A stretch of 64,000 nt of DNA from Dugong dugon (lineage: Eukaryota; Chordata; Mammalia; Sirenia; Dugongidae): positions 130,370,714 through 130,434,713 of the forward strand of contig CM057460.1 in assembly GCA_030035585.1 (NCBI GenBank), read 5' to 3'. Position 1 is the stretch's first letter. Each line of letters starts with the position of its first letter. A model generated the notes under the pieces. The model had not been told where the DNA came from. It saw only the letters and a list, made by a program, of their open reading frames with translations, and made no database searches. Both the position numbers and the translations under genes were made by a program. This document shows positions 11,508 through 23,034 of the stretch, in pieces.

Positions 11508-11568
11508 ATGATTAAAAAAGCCATTAATAATGTCAGAAGAATGACTTCTCATCCAACTCTTCCTTATT
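11508..11568 (+). CDS. DMXL1: DMXL1 coding exon D
   Basis: The acceptor is tttgttaacag ending at 11507 and the donor gtaagt starts at 11569. The 61 bp encode MIKKAINNVRRMTSHPTLPY plus the first base of the next codon, giving phase 1. The basic segment KKAINNVRR links two propeller blades. The initial ATG is an internal methionine, not a start codon. Confidence 0.92.
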
Positions 11569-11971
11569 GTAAGTTGATAATAATGAGCAGTTATTCTTTT
11601 TATTCTTATGTCTGTCTTTTTTTATCTTTTTTTTTTTTTTTTGGTAAAGAGTATATGGGAAGGTTTATTTTACTATTTTCATATTTATTTTACTACTTTT
11701 TGTAGAAAATGTTATCAAAATCTTCATCAGAACTGGATAAAAATAGAAAAAAAATTTATTGAATTAATGGAAAAGGTTAACTTAATGTAGTATTTTATAG
11801 AATTTTAACTGCGTATTTCTAAGCTACCACATTTTATTTTTAAACATTATGGAATCCTTAGACAATGCTGAATTGTAATGGATAATTATTGTTTAATAAG
11901 TGACTGGAATCTTTTATTACATAGACCATAACTATATATTTGGTCATTTATTGCCTCAGTATAATCAGTTT
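11569..11971 (+). other. DMXL1 intron with T-rich tract
   Basis: Intron with a long T-rich run near 11615-11642. No exon or repeat was identified. Confidence 0.5.
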
Positions 11972-12182
11972 ACAAGTTCCTGGATGATGCAAATGGTTAG
12001 CGCTCAGCCATTAACCAAAATGTTTGTGATTTGAATCTACCCAGAGGCACAGGAAGAAAGGCCTGGCGATCTACTTCCAAAAGATCATAGCCATTGAAAA
12101 CCCTGTGGAGTGTAGTTCTACTCTGAAACACATGGGGTCTCCATGAGTGAGAATTGACTTGATGGCACTTTGTTTGGTTTGA
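11972..12182 (+). mobile_element. Composite SINE (tRNA head plus RTE-like body and tail)
   Basis: The tRNA-like head begins gttcctggatgatgcaaat (about 11975). The body has gaagaaaggcctggcgatct (12054-12073) and attgaaaaccctgtgga (12093-12109), which match the 5' region of the RTE-derived element at 755-1151. The tail is gagtgagaattgacttgatg. Flanks share the imperfect repeat tataatca(a)g(t)tt at about 11960-11971 and 12183-12194. Confidence 0.8.
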
Positions 12183-13960
12183 TATAATCAAGTTATATTT
12201 TATTAATGTTTTGTCAGTTTGTCTTTTGTCAGACTTATTAATAATAAGCATACGAAATGGTTATTAGTAAGCCCCTATATTTTAAGGTGGGATATATTTA
12301 TTTTCAGTTAATCTTTCTAGAAATCTCAAAAGTTTGTCCTCATTTAGCGATGAACTTAATTAATGGGAAGTATTGAAACAGTAAGAAAGAATAGAGACAA
12401 AACTTTAAAATTAACTGGTGAATTGGAATCAGTTGCCATGTGAATATTCTGTGTTTATGTTTTGTTTTTTATATGATTTTTAAGTTATACCCTTTATCAA
12501 GTTGTCCTACAACACAGTAATAAACATAGTACATATTAATAACCTATAGTTTCCCACCTTTTCTCAAGGGAAATATCTGATAAAATTTAAATAGACAAAA
12601 TTAATGTTCTTTTATACTTAATTATCATAAGTGCTATGAGCATCTGTTACCAAAGTTCAATATCAATGTCCAAAAAAGTGTTCAGTATAACTATATATTC
12701 AAAATGAAGAGAGTAATTTCTGCTCTTATGCTAGAGGTAAAGGACTAGTTTGTTTTCACTACATTGCATTTATTCAACACTAGAAATGCATATTTTCATC
12801 CACATGTAAGTCTAATGTGAAGTGAGAACTAAAAAACCGTTATGAACTCCATAGAGTCAGGAGTTAAAACATGTTTTAAACACAAAGCTTCAATAATGAC
12901 CGTTTTAGATAGTATTCCCTACAGAAAGAAATATTTGGCATTGCTTAAATCTATCTTTATGCCATAGGGATTGGAAGTTTCCTGGCATATTGAAGGGACC
13001 TCATTTTTTTCTCAGCCCCTTAGTACATATCCTGACAGTTGTATAGTTTGCAGTGAATATCCTCTTTAAATAAAGAGAGCTCCCACTTCAAAGGTAACTA
13101 ATGAAGTTATTTTCAAAGGTGTTAGGTAACATCAAATCACTTCTGTTTTGGGGTAAGTACTGTTTAGAGAACACTATAACTGGCAAATAAGAGACTTGAA
13201 AAGTTAATAAATCACTAGATTTTTTTCAGAATATCTCTTTATTTCATGAACAAGTCTGAAAGGTGGTAATTTCGTTCAACAATAAATGCTTTTTATGCAG
13301 TAGAAGTGTTAAGAGACAGAATTTTTTAAAAATCTTACTTTGAAGTACAGATACCTCAGAATAGCTCCTTTCTTCCCTTGGAGTAGATCTTTGGAAATTC
13401 TTAGTCATTAGAAGCTACTTTTTGACTTCTGCTCCAAAGAAATTTTTAGAAGTTAAGCTAATGTGTGTATTCTTTCCTGGGATCATTTATTTTCTCTTTC
13501 AAAATGGTTAATATCTTTTCCCTTTTCAGTAAATACTTATTGAAATTATTTGGTAAGTTCTATACATGTCTGAGTAAAAATGATGAAAGGGACCGCAGTC
13601 TTTGACCTCAGGGAATTCACAATTGAATAGGAAAGAAAAATAAGTACCGTAATAGTTTATTTTGTATGTGAAGTGCATAGGGCTGGAAGTTAAAGGAAGA
13701 TTTAGGTTCTGGACTGAAATACCTATCTCTTACAGGTAGATCACTCATTCTCTGTGAATATTAGTTTTATAATCTGTTGCTGGAGAGGGTTGGATTAAAT
13801 TAGAAATGAAAGTCTTAAAAATAAAGTACTGTTTTTTTTTTTTTTAATTATGAACATACCAAGGTTTTTAAGATTGCAGTTAACCTTTTCTTTATCTGTG
13901 TGATGAAACACTCTTCAGTTGTCAGTGAGGAGTATTTGCTCAGATAAGCTCATTATGTTA
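12183..13960 (+). other. DMXL1 intron, mostly unassigned
   Basis: AT-rich intron. The segment 13510-13640 (…gacctcagggaattcacaat…) resembles very old mammalian interspersed repeat debris, but I cannot name it. No coding potential is seen. Confidence 0.45.
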
Positions 13961-14190
13961 TTGTTGTTGGTAGTTGTCAGAGAGTCAACCCCAACTCATG
14001 GCGACTTTATGTATAACAGAATGAAACGTTGCCTGATCCTGTGCTATCTTCATGATCATTGGTATGCTTGAGTCTATTGTTGCATTTATTGTATCAGTCC
14101 ATCTTATTGAGGGTTTTCCTCCTTTTAACTGACCCTGTACTTTACCAAACATGATATAGCCTTTTCTAGCAGGAATCTTTATTTTGTTTT
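13961..14190 (-). mobile_element. RTE LINE 3' end, antisense
   Basis: The + strand starts with the (gtt)n that is the complement of the RTE tail. It continues with agtcaaccccaactcatggc, 'tcctgtgctatcttcatga' and 'catcttattgagggttttcc', all found in the longer antisense RTE copies at 18429 and 25328. It is truncated after about 220 bp. Confidence 0.85.
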
Positions 14191-14200
14191 TTTAAGGGAG

Positions 14201-14357
14201 TAGGATAGAGTAGAACTGCCCTGTAGGATTTCCAAGGCTGTAATCTTAAAGGAAGCGCAGATCGCCACATCTTCTCCTGCAAAAGCTGGCGGGTTCGAAC
14301 CGCCAACTTGTTAGTTAGCAGCCAAGTGCTTTAACCACTGTGCCACCAGAGTTCCTA
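14201..14357 (-). mobile_element. AfroSINE-type SINE, antisense
   Basis: In antisense order it has gagtagaactgccctgtagg, then the internal gtaatcttaaaggaagcg block. It ends with ggttcgaaccgcca (B box) and gctttaaccactgtgccacc (tRNA head). It adjoins the antisense RTE on its left, so the two may be a chimaeric insertion. Confidence 0.85.
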
Positions 14358-14378
14358 TTTCATTTTGTATGTCAACTA

Positions 14379-14560
14379 CAGTAAAACTTGCAAAAGCCAT
14401 AAGGTGGAAACCTTTCAAAGAAGGAAAACTCAAATATTTTCCACTAATAGACAGCAGTAGAAAAGTGGTAAGACTATATACCTTGTCAAAGGCAGAAAAT
14501 TTGCCAGACCGGGTAAAACAAGGCAGTCCCATCAAGGTCTGACTCTCACAGGTTTTACTT
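14379..14560. mobile_element. Small TA-flanked inverted-repeat transposon, copy 1
   Basis: The left end cagtaaaacttg follows a TA at 14377-14378. The right end is cacaggttttactt. Reverse-complementing the right end gives agtaaaacctgtg, matching the left end. The interior contains ctcaaatattttccacta. A second copy of the same length and order lies at 49243-49428. TA target sites and CAG ends fit a pogo/Tigger-like (Tc1/mariner) MITE with no transposase. Confidence 0.65.
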
Positions 14561-15584
14561 AATTAATAATTAGGAAATTTACTTCAAATAAATAAAATCA
14601 TAAGTAATATTAGAAAAAATTAAGTGGTTTTGTAAATACAGCTAGCCCAATTTTTTTTTTTTATTAAGCTAATGAAGTCTATTGAGGGGACAAGGGAAGT
14701 TAACAACCCCAGTATCAGAAAATTCTATTTGCCTCCTACTTCAGCCAAATGATAAAACATTTCAAAATAATTTAAGTCCATTTATTTTACATACTTGGTA
14801 AGAAATGAGGAGAACTTGACTAATATGTGACAGCAATTTGCTAGATGCTTTATATATATTAACATAATATTTCTTATATCCTTTATCACATTAATACTGA
14901 TAACTGTACATGGATGGTTTATATTAAGCATATTTCTAAATGCTTTGTGTAAATTATCTCATTTAAGTCTCCTAAATATCCAATGACTTATGTCTCATTA
15001 TTCCCATTTTATGAGTAAGGAAATAAGTTCAAAGAGGCTAAGTTTCCTAGTATCACACAATTAATAAATGGTAAAGTAAAAAATTAGTAGTTAGTTAGCT
15101 TGTTCATATTCTTCAATGAAACCTGTGTATTTGAGATAGCAAGTCAATTAGGATAACTTTTAGAAATGATGCATGGCATTTGATTTTTTTTTTTTAGTGA
15201 AAAATATATAAATTTAAGTATTAATAGCCTGACTGATAAAGATCGGCTCTTCAGCAATCCCAAGAATTTAAGTATTTATCATAAAAATTGTTCATTAAAA
15301 GCTGTAAGATACCATTGAGATAATTTTAAAGAGTAATACAATGTCTCATTTAAATACTTCTGTGGTTTTAAGGATATGTTCTCAGTCAAATGAAAGTACA
15401 TATAACTATTTGTTTTTATGATGAAGAATAATCAAGTGAAATTTCATATAAAGATAAATTGATAGAATGGACCATGAATCATTTTTTGAGTGTTTCTTCC
15501 ATAGAGATTTTCACATTGGATTAAAAAAATTTTCTCAAAACTTCTTGAAATGACTTTGTAATTTTTTTCCCTCTTATAATGCAG
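14561..15584 (+). other. DMXL1 intron with antisense MIR
   Basis: About 14930-15085 reads as an antisense MIR: taaattatctcatttaagtc, then cccattttatgagtaagg, then an acacaattaataaatgg end. The remainder is unassigned AT-rich intron. Confidence 0.5.
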
Positions 15585-15712
15585 ATCTGACAGGAGCTCA
15601 AGATGGAAGTGTCAGAATGTTTGAATGGGGCCATTCTCAGCAAATAACCTGTTTTCGGCCTGGTGGCAATTCAAGAGTTACAAGAATGAGATTTAACTAT
15701 CAGGGAAATAAG
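15585..15712 (+). CDS. DMXL1: DMXL1 coding exon E
   Basis: The acceptor is tataatgcag ending at 15584 and the donor gtaata starts at 15713. The 128 bp complete the split tyrosine and encode LTGAQDGSVRMFEWGHSQQ through MRFNYQGNK, ending in phase 0. It is a textbook WD blade: GAQDGSVRMFEW has the D-G-(S)-V-hydrophobic-aromatic-W pattern, and a new blade starts at VTRMRFNYQGN. Confidence 0.93.
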
Positions 15713-15997
15713 GTAATATATAGAAATGTAAATGGGAAAATGGTTTGATTGTATTGGAAGTTATATTTATGTATTAGTAGTTTGGGTTTCTAAAGAAAAC
15801 AGCTCATTGTGCTAGTAGTAAAATATTAATCTATCTGAATTCTTTTTTTTTTTTTTTTTTTATTACTTTCGAGGAACCTTTAAATCAATTTACTTCTTCT
15901 TGGAAATCATTTCACTTAAATGACTATTAAGGACTAAATGATTTTAAGAGATACATTTTTTATTAGTAAGCACTTCACTTTCTTTATCCTCTGGAAC

Positions 15998-16166
15998 CTT
16001 GCCATTCAAAGTATGGTCTAGCACTAAGCAGCAAGCATCATCTGGGAGCTTGTTAGAAATGTAGAGTATTGTCCCCAACCCAGATCTATATGGTCACCGT
16101 CTGCAATATAACCAGATACATGGGTGATTTGTATGTACCTTAAAGTTTAGAGAAGCATTGCTCTAG
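15998..16166 (-). repeat. MER5A-like hAT relic
   Basis: It contains atctgggagcttgttagaaa and the complementary-end phrase 'taaagtttagagaagcattg', both typical of the MER5/MER20 class of nonautonomous hAT elements. It is diverged, and the orientation is tentative. Confidence 0.5.
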
Positions 16167-16169
16167 AGC

Positions 16170-16375
16170 AGGGCATCAGAAAACTATGGCTTGACCACCT
16201 TTTTAATAAAGTTTTATTGGAACACTGCCCTGCCTGTTTATTTATATGTTTTCTGTGACTTCTTTCCCACTGTAACAGCAGAGTTCAGGAGGACAGAGAC
16301 CATATGCCTAGTGTGCCAAAATATTTACTGTTTACTCTTTAAGAGAAAGTTCCCAAGCAGTTCTCTAGAATATCC
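16170..16375 (+). repeat. hAT-like DNA transposon relic, second copy
   Basis: It begins gcatcagaaaactatggc and contains ataaagttttattggaacac, 'gtgccaaaatatttactgtt' and a diverged end. It belongs to the same family as 2771-2945 but retains the interior that copy lost. Confidence 0.65.
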
Positions 16376-16465
16376 CTTACTATTTACCTTGTTATAATGT
16401 ACCATTTCCTGAAACTGCCTCTCTCTGCCTCTGCTATCTCACTAGCAGTTAAAGGGCAAATCAAC

Positions 16466-16578
16466 CTGCTGTTTGGTGGCACAGTGGTTAAGAACTCCCC
16501 TGCTAGCCAAAAGCAGCAGTTCGAATCCACCAGCCACTCCTTTGAAACCCCATAGGGCAATTCTACTTTGTCGTATAG
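16466..16578 (+). mobile_element. AfroSINE-type SINE, 3'-shortened
   Basis: It has the head tggtggcacagtggttaag, the B box agttcgaatccacc and the body gggcaattctactttgtcg. It stops at about 16578 without the usual RTE-like tail and abuts the MaLR-like DNA that follows. Confidence 0.85.
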
Positions 16579-16639
16579 GCACCCTAATCTGCCAGTAAAC
16601 CTCAACCAGAAGGCACTCAGCTCTCTTGCCCCGTGAGTC

Positions 16640-17410
16640 GGTTTCCACACCATCTCACACCAGTCTTCTGGTTCTGCTGCTGCTGTTTCTCTGCGGCTGC
16701 TTCTTGCCGTCTCCACCATCTCTGGTGTTAATAGCTCTCCTGACCTCCCCCTGAACCATCAGCAGAATTGTCTTCTATGTCCATAATTCTACCAACAGTC
16801 TCTTCAAGGCAATCTAGGCTTTTACTGTTAGGCACTTTGAAACTCTTCCAGCCTCTACCCGTTCACAGTTTCAGAACACTTTCAACATTTAGGTATCTGT
16901 TGGAGCAGCAGCCCACCCCTGGTACTAAATTCTATCTTAGGTGTCTAGTGCCACAAATAGATGCCTTTAACAAACAGAAATTTATTCTCTCACACTCTAG
17001 GATGCTAGAAGTCCGTATCAGGGTGCCAGCTCCCAGGAAAAGTTTCTCTCTCTGTCAGTTCTAGAGAAAGGTTCTTGTCATCAATCTGCCTGTGGTCTGG
17101 GAGCTTCTCAGTACAGGGACCCCAGGTCCAAAGGACATGCTCTGCTCCTGGCTCTTCTTGTTTGGTGGTAATGAGATCTCCTCTCTGCTTTCTTCTCTCT
17201 TTTGTATCTCAAAAAAGATTGACTCAAGATACAACCTAATCCTGTAGATTGTGTCCTGCCTCAGTAATATAACTACTCTACTCCTGCCTCATTAACATCA
17301 TAGAGGTTAGGATTTACAATGCATAGGATAATAACGTCAAATCACAAAATGGAGGACAGCAACACAATACTGGGTATCATGGCCGTACTTCACTAAAAAC
17401 CACTCACACA
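16640..17410 (-). repeat. MaLR-like LTR plus internal end, antisense
   Basis: The segment gagcagcagcccacccctgg then tactaaattctatcttagg (about 16903-16940) matches the internal/LTR junction seen in antisense MaLR copies. Past it, 'acaaacagaaatttattctc' (about 16970) starts an MLT1-like LTR. It ends near cacaaaatggaggacagcaa (about 17343). It carries no intact coding region. It may be an afrotherian-specific MaLR subfamily. Confidence 0.5.
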
Positions 17411-17990
17411 GTCTTTGGCTGATGGTACATCTTGCCTTTCCTTTTTCTTCGGTCTCACAACCTTTCACTCTCCTCACATACAACCTGTCTTATGATTTGC
17501 TGCAACCTTTTTGTCTTCTATGTTTATCATATGGCTCTATTTCCATTTTACAAAAGTCAGTGATACTCTTTTCGTGTAGTTACAGAGCAAAATTTTGAGA
17601 GCATGTAATTAATACCAAATAGCAATATTCTTAGCTCCTTAATGGGAAATTGAGGGGATTTTGTGCAGGGGCCTTTAGAATTTTATAATACTTTCAGTTG
17701 TATTCCCTATCAGTATCCTTAATCTTTTTATGCTTTTCCATTTTGGTTATCAATATTATATTGTTTCTAATTAGTCTCAATACTTCAATTCTTACCTAAT
17801 TTGCCCTTAATGTTGCCAACAAAGTTACATAACAAACAACATAATTATATAACTACAGTATGAGTGAGGTCATATTACTGTTCTTTTCAAGAACTCCTCA
17901 AGGCTCCTTATTGTATCTAGAACTAAACCCAAATTCTTAAAAATGTCATTCATCACCTTCTGTAATCTGTCTTATATCCCTTTGTGTAAA
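17411..17990 (+). other. DMXL1 intron with an L2 fragment at its end
   Basis: Unassigned to about 17850. Then 'caaggctccttattgtatct' and 'tcatcaccttctgtaatctg' show a sense L2 fragment up to about 17990. Confidence 0.5.
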
Positions 17991-19450
17991 ACACCTAGAT
18001 CTACTCAAAAAAAAAAGATAAATCATAAAAAGGAATAAACCCTGAAAAAATTACCTGTAACAAATGCAGTAAACAATGAGTTAATATTCCTAATGGAAGC
18101 CCTTCCAATCAATTTTTTTAAAAGACAACTTACTTAATAGAGAAGTAGACAAAGGATATGAACGTTCAATAACAAAAGACTGAATGGTCAGTAACCCTCA
18201 CTAATAATTGAAAACATTCAAATTTAAAGGAGCTTTTTTTTCTGTATAAAATTGACAAATATTTAAAATTTTAGTAGTATCTAGTGTTGACTAAAATGTA
18301 AGAAAAGTGAGTTTTTAAATTGATACCACCATTTCAGATCGTATTTTTGTTCACCTTTCAGTTTTAAATGGTATCCTTTGGCAAAGCTTTGTCATGTGTA
18401 GATACCTTTCCTACAGAAATATTCAGAGGTTGTTGTTAGGTGCTGTCAAGTCTGTTCCAACTCCTAGTGACCCTGTGTACATCAGAACGAAACACTACCT
18501 CGTCCTGTGCCATCCTCACAATCATTGCTATGCTTAAGCCCATTGTTTTAGCCACTGTGTCAGTCCATCTTGTTGAGAGTCTTCCTCTTTTTTGCTGACC
18601 CTCTACTTCACCAAGCATGATGTCCTTCTCCAGGGACTGATCCCTCCTGATAACACATCCAAAGTATGTGAGTCGTAGTCTTGCCATCCTTGCTTCTAAG
18701 GAACATTCTGGCTGTACTTCTTCCAAGACAGATTTGTTTGTCCTTTTCACAGTCCGTGGTGTATTCAATATTCTTCTCCAACACCATAATTCAAAGGTAT
18801 TCTTCAGTCCTCCATATTCATTGTCCAGCTTTTACATGCATATGAGGTGATTGAAAACACCATGGCTTCAGTCAGGTACACCTTAGATTTCAAGGTGACA
18901 TCTTCACTTTTCAGTACATTAAAGAGGTCTTTTACAGCAGTTTTGCACAATGCAATGTCTTTTGATTTCTTGACAGCTGCATCCATGGATGTTGATTGTG
19001 GATCCAAGTAAAACAAAATCCTTCACAACTTCAGTCTTCTCTATCATGCTATTGCTTATTGGTCTAGTTGTGAGGATTTTTGTTATCTTTATGTTGAGGT
19101 GTATTTATGTATAAAAATAAGCAGCACTTTTTATAATAGAGAAGATGGGAAATTGTCTATAAGGGAGAAGTTAAAAAATTATAATATAGTGTAATATAAT
19201 GCAGCAGAAGAATGAGGTAGATTTATGGGTACTTATGTGAAAAGATGGCTATAATCAGTTAAAAGTGTAATTGTGGAATAGTGTATTATAATCTTGTTGT
19301 TTAAAAAAAACTACCTGTGAATGTTTGAATATACATAGAAACAGTTTTGAAAGGGAACACATCAAACTGTTAAAGGTTGTTAGACCTGAGGGCAGGAGTA
19401 CAAAGTAGACATTTGTTTTGTTATATATATATTGCATAAATATGCATTAT
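17991..19450 (+). repeat. Old L1 ORF2 3' fragment, split by an RTE
   Basis: Left half 17991-18428: an 'agaagtagacaaaggatatgaac' type ORF2 passage (about 18140) and 'gtttttaaattgatacca'. Right half about 19105-19450: 'cactttttataatagagaag' and 'agaagaatgaggtagattta'. The halves are collinear with an L1M ORF2 end, and the antisense RTE 18429-19104 lies between them. No intact frame remains. Confidence 0.7.
18429..19104 (-). mobile_element. RTE LINE 3' part with reverse-transcriptase C-terminal remnants
   Basis: The + strand starts ggttgttgttaggtgctgtc. The minus strand carries two open segments, 18436-18768 (110 codons) and 18804-19016 (70 codons). They include RLTYFGCVIRRDQSLEKDIM and SRLTRWTDT-like residues typical of the C-terminal tail of RTE/BovB reverse transcriptases. 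The frame is broken between them, so this is a dead 5'-truncated copy. Confidence 0.85.
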
Positions 19451-19975
19451 TTTATAATCTAAACAAAAAAATTAGGAGTCTTACTCAAGGACTTCATTTA
19501 TTTTTGAAGTCTTCGCAATCAAAACTGCTCTGAGTTCCCTTAATAGAATTCTTATACTATGATAATCCTTGTTTCATTTTACTTTCTACTGTTGGTTACA
19601 TGTTTTCCTTATTGTATGTTTCTGGAAGTCCTTATTTGGTCTTTTTCAGAATGAACAATGTTTTCTGTCTTAAATATGATAAAATTTGATCGCATGACTT
19701 AATATGTAAATCTAGAACCTTAGTCTTAGAGAACATACAGACTATACTGTAGGTTAGTATAATAGAATATGTGTCTGATATTTGTTTCCTTTATGTCCAC
19801 ACTAATTTTTGAAGTGGTAGCAAATGGGTCCATGCATAGGTAAAGTGAAAAGTCAAACAGTTTATCAGTCAAATATTTAAGAGTCAATGTATGAGAGTCA
19901 GAATGAGGGTGAAAATATTAAATATGAGCTTTTTTATTTGTATTAAAAAATTTTTTAATATTTTTTTTCTTTAAG
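19451..19975 (+). other. DMXL1 intron, nothing recognised
   Basis: AT-rich intron ending in a T-rich tract and the tctttaag acceptor at 19968-19975. Confidence 0.55.
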
Positions 19976-20068
19976 TTTGGAATAGTTGATGCTGATGGAT
20001 ATTTAAGTTTGTATCAAACAAATTGGAAATGTTGTCCAGTTAGTGGAAGCATACCTAAGCCATACCTG
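19976..20068 (+). CDS. DMXL1: DMXL1 coding exon F
   Basis: The acceptor is ttctttaag ending at 19975 and the donor gtaagc starts at 20069. The 93 bp encode 31 residues, from FGIVDADGYLSLYQTNWKC to IPKPYL, in phase 0 at both ends. DADGYLSLYQ is a WD-repeat strand with the usual D-G turn. Confidence 0.92.
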
Positions 20069-21687
20069 GTAAGCCAATAATTTTTTACCTTAAGAAAAAT
20101 ATGAGTTTTAAGGAAACCAAGAATACATAATTTAGACAAGAAATATTAAAGCCAGTAAATAAAATCTATCTAGTCTTATGTATTTAATCACATTGCTGTA
20201 AGCTCCTGCCTTTGTATTATGTGAAAATTACTTTGTGAAATGTAAAGCATCCCTAGTCTTTGGTAACATGGAAAATTAACCTGTAATAGAATCAAAATAA
20301 TACCTAGAGAGATCCATGTAACCTGTGGGTCACTTAAGCCCTTTTCCAACCTTACTAAGCTACAGTGGGTATTATACCTAAACAGAATGATTCACAGATG
20401 AGTGCCTCTGTTTTTTTCCGGCAGTTATACCTTATGAATGAACAGAGTAGATAAGACATCTTATAGCTGGTACTATTATTTTTTTGTCTCTCTCTTTTTA
20501 AAAAAAATATTGATACATCTCTATTCAGGACTGTGCAGGCTTAACAAATTTCTACAACTTCATGAAACTCTGTATTTATATTTTATATATTCTTTATTGG
20601 AGCCTTTTACAAGGATAAGCAACTCCTATTATGAAGAAGTTAAGAATATGGGCTAAGATTCTGCTAATTCACCCAAGATTAAATGCTAGAATACCATACT
20701 GATCTAAGTGAAAGCAAGTAAGGGAACGTTGATAAGGGTATCTTGACAAAATATTAATTTCTTATATTTTCATTAAGCCAACGGATTTAGATATGCAAGT
20801 TTAGGTTCCCTAAGGGGACTGTACTTATCTTTTAAAAAGACAAATCAGATTAAAATGTGCATGATTGGCTTTGTGGATTAAAGTAGATTGTTTTAAGAAC
20901 ACATCACCTAGCCCTACTCCAAAGGTGGTTTAGAGGGATGGGGAGGTGACTCAAAAGAAAAATCTTTTATGTGATGATTTTGGCATACTTAAAAAATTCA
21001 TTTTTTAAAGAGAGACATCTCAACAAGCATAAGGTGGAAGCTTTTTGAATTGACGAAACCTGTCAAATTATTATTTGATGAAATATTGTGAAATACTATA
21101 CATTCCCTAATTCTGTTGACTGTAGTAATACATTTTTATGCATATATTTGAACAATTGAATATTTTTTAAAAATTCATTATTTTTCATGTATTTCTGAAA
21201 AATGTATTATGTCAATAATGTTAGCAAAGATAATTAAGTCTGAGATAATCTAAATTCTCAGTTTCTGCCTTCTTCTAAACAAAAATTTTTATCAAAAATA
21301 TTACGGGAAATATTTGGAGTTCTTTTCTTTCCCTTTGAACTTCTAGTTGAATAAAGCAAAGGACTTCTTAAAGGATCATGACATATACAGCCTACTTAAA
21401 TGGTTCTAGAACAATAAATTATGTGTGATGTGTGTGTCTATGTCAGTGAAAAAGGGAGGGGCAAAACAAATGTGACAAAATGTTAAAAATTGGTGAATCT
21501 GTGTAAAAGGTATATGAGAGTTTTCTGTATTACTCTTCCAACTTTTCTAAAGTTGGAAGAAAGAAAAAAACGACAGACGGGTTTAGTAAGCCACAAAAAT
21601 TACATCATCACTTTTTCAATAATACATCTACCTGGAAATGAAATCTTTAGTGACTGCAATAACGTTTATTATTTATAACCATTCCAG
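20069..21687 (+). other. DMXL1 intron, nothing recognised
   Basis: About 1.6 kb of AT-rich intron. A 14-base resemblance to the small inverted-repeat element (near 21040) is too short to call. No exon or RNA gene is seen. Confidence 0.5.
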
Positions 21688-21779
21688 ACTTGGCAGTGTC
21701 ATAATAAAACAGCGAATGATTTTGTCTTCGTTAGTTCTTCCTCTCTGATAGCTACTGCTGGTCTTTCAACGGACAATAG
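21688..21779 (+). CDS. DMXL1: DMXL1 coding exon G
   Basis: The acceptor is cattccag ending at 21687 and the donor gtgaga starts at 21780. The 92 bp encode TWQCHNKTANDFVFVSSSS through GLSTDN plus two bases of an arginine codon. The pattern (hydrophobic)-SSSLIATAGLSTDNR is a WD-repeat D-to-A strand arrangement. Confidence 0.92.
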
Positions 21780-22876
21780 GTGAGAGATTGTAGCTGAAGT
21801 GTGTGTATGCATAGATGATCGTATTTTTTTTAATTTCTTTGTTAACTTCTTAAGAATTTTTTCATAATTATACCTTTAAGTATTTTTATCATAAAGACTT
21901 GTTTCTTACTTAGAGAATTTCAGTGTTCTAATTGTAAAGCTAAAGAAATTCTGGTGCCATCAAACAAAAAATGCATTTCTTCTCTATTTTTAATATTCTG
22001 TTAAGACTTCTGAGTAGGAGAAAAGGATTTGCTTGTTAGTGGAATGAATTTTCCCCCGTGTTATTCTCTACGTTCTAAGAATGCTTGAGATAAAAAAACT
22101 GGAACTTTTACTTACTGACAATGTTATTTAGTTAATCTTTGCCACAGCTCTGTAAGGTAGATATTATTACTGTTTCACAAGAGAAAACAGAAACTCAGAA
22201 GACTTCTTACTCGTATAAGATGACGTAGCTAGTAAGTGGCAACCCTACACTCCTAAAAAAATCTAACTGCAAAAAAATACCTCTTCTCCACCCGTCATGT
22301 CACTCCCACTTTGGATTTCCATCATATAGCTAAGTTCTTAGACCAAGGCCCAGTACAGTTGCTGAGCATTTATGTTTACCTGTGAAGTCTCACTTTGCGC
22401 ACTACGAATGGGATTATAAGAATATGGAGGCTATGGCCCATCTTTCATGGAAGTTCATTACATATATTGATGCCTCCTTTGCAACTCATAAAAGGGAATA
22501 AAAGCTGGTCCCATTCATAGTAGAAAAAAGTTTGCTTTGTACACGAATAGTGTCTCTTGCTATTTGTGTATGTCAGTCCAACTTTTAAGAGATTCCATGA
22601 ATACAAATTGTAGTTTTCAGATTCAATCTTTATATAGTATTATTTATAAATACATGTTATCCTAAAGTTATTCAATGTTATAAGATAGTATTTTTTAATT
22701 TGTGTAAAAATTAATAATCTGAACATTGTGGTTACTTATGTTTGGATTTTTTATAAATTTAGGAACCTTCTGTGAGAGCATAATTTCAAGTGTTAATGTA
22801 ATTACATGGAAAATACTTTTTATTTTAATGGTTAGCTTTTTCTGTCATTCAAGAAGTAATCTTTTTTTCTTTTTAG
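21780..22876 (+). other. DMXL1 intron with antisense MIR
   Basis: About 22120-22250 reads as an antisense MIR (…aatctttgccacagctctg, taaggtagatattattactg, gacgtagctagtaagtggca). The rest is unassigned. Confidence 0.55.
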
Positions 22877-22929
22877 AAACATATGTTTGTGGGATACTCT
22901 CGTTGCACCTGCCAACAGTTTAGTCCACG
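22877..22929 (+). CDS. DMXL1: DMXL1 coding exon H
   Basis: The acceptor is tctttttag ending at 22876 and the donor gtaagt starts at 22930. The 53 bp complete an arginine codon and encode NICLWDTLVAPANSLVH plus one base of the next codon. NICLWD is the canonical WD terminal dipeptide, making this one of the clearest blades. Confidence 0.94.
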
Positions 22930-23034
22930 GTAAGTTTGGAAAGCTTTTTATAAACTTTGTAAGTCAAGAAATTCATAAATCAAAAATGATATTTAAATGG
23001 ATTCCTTTCTTTGGTTGATAAACTATTTTGATTT

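Noticed and set aside
21030-21075. A third copy of the inverted-repeat element
   Set aside because: Only about 14 bases (ataaggtggaagct) match. There are no ends and no TA flanks.
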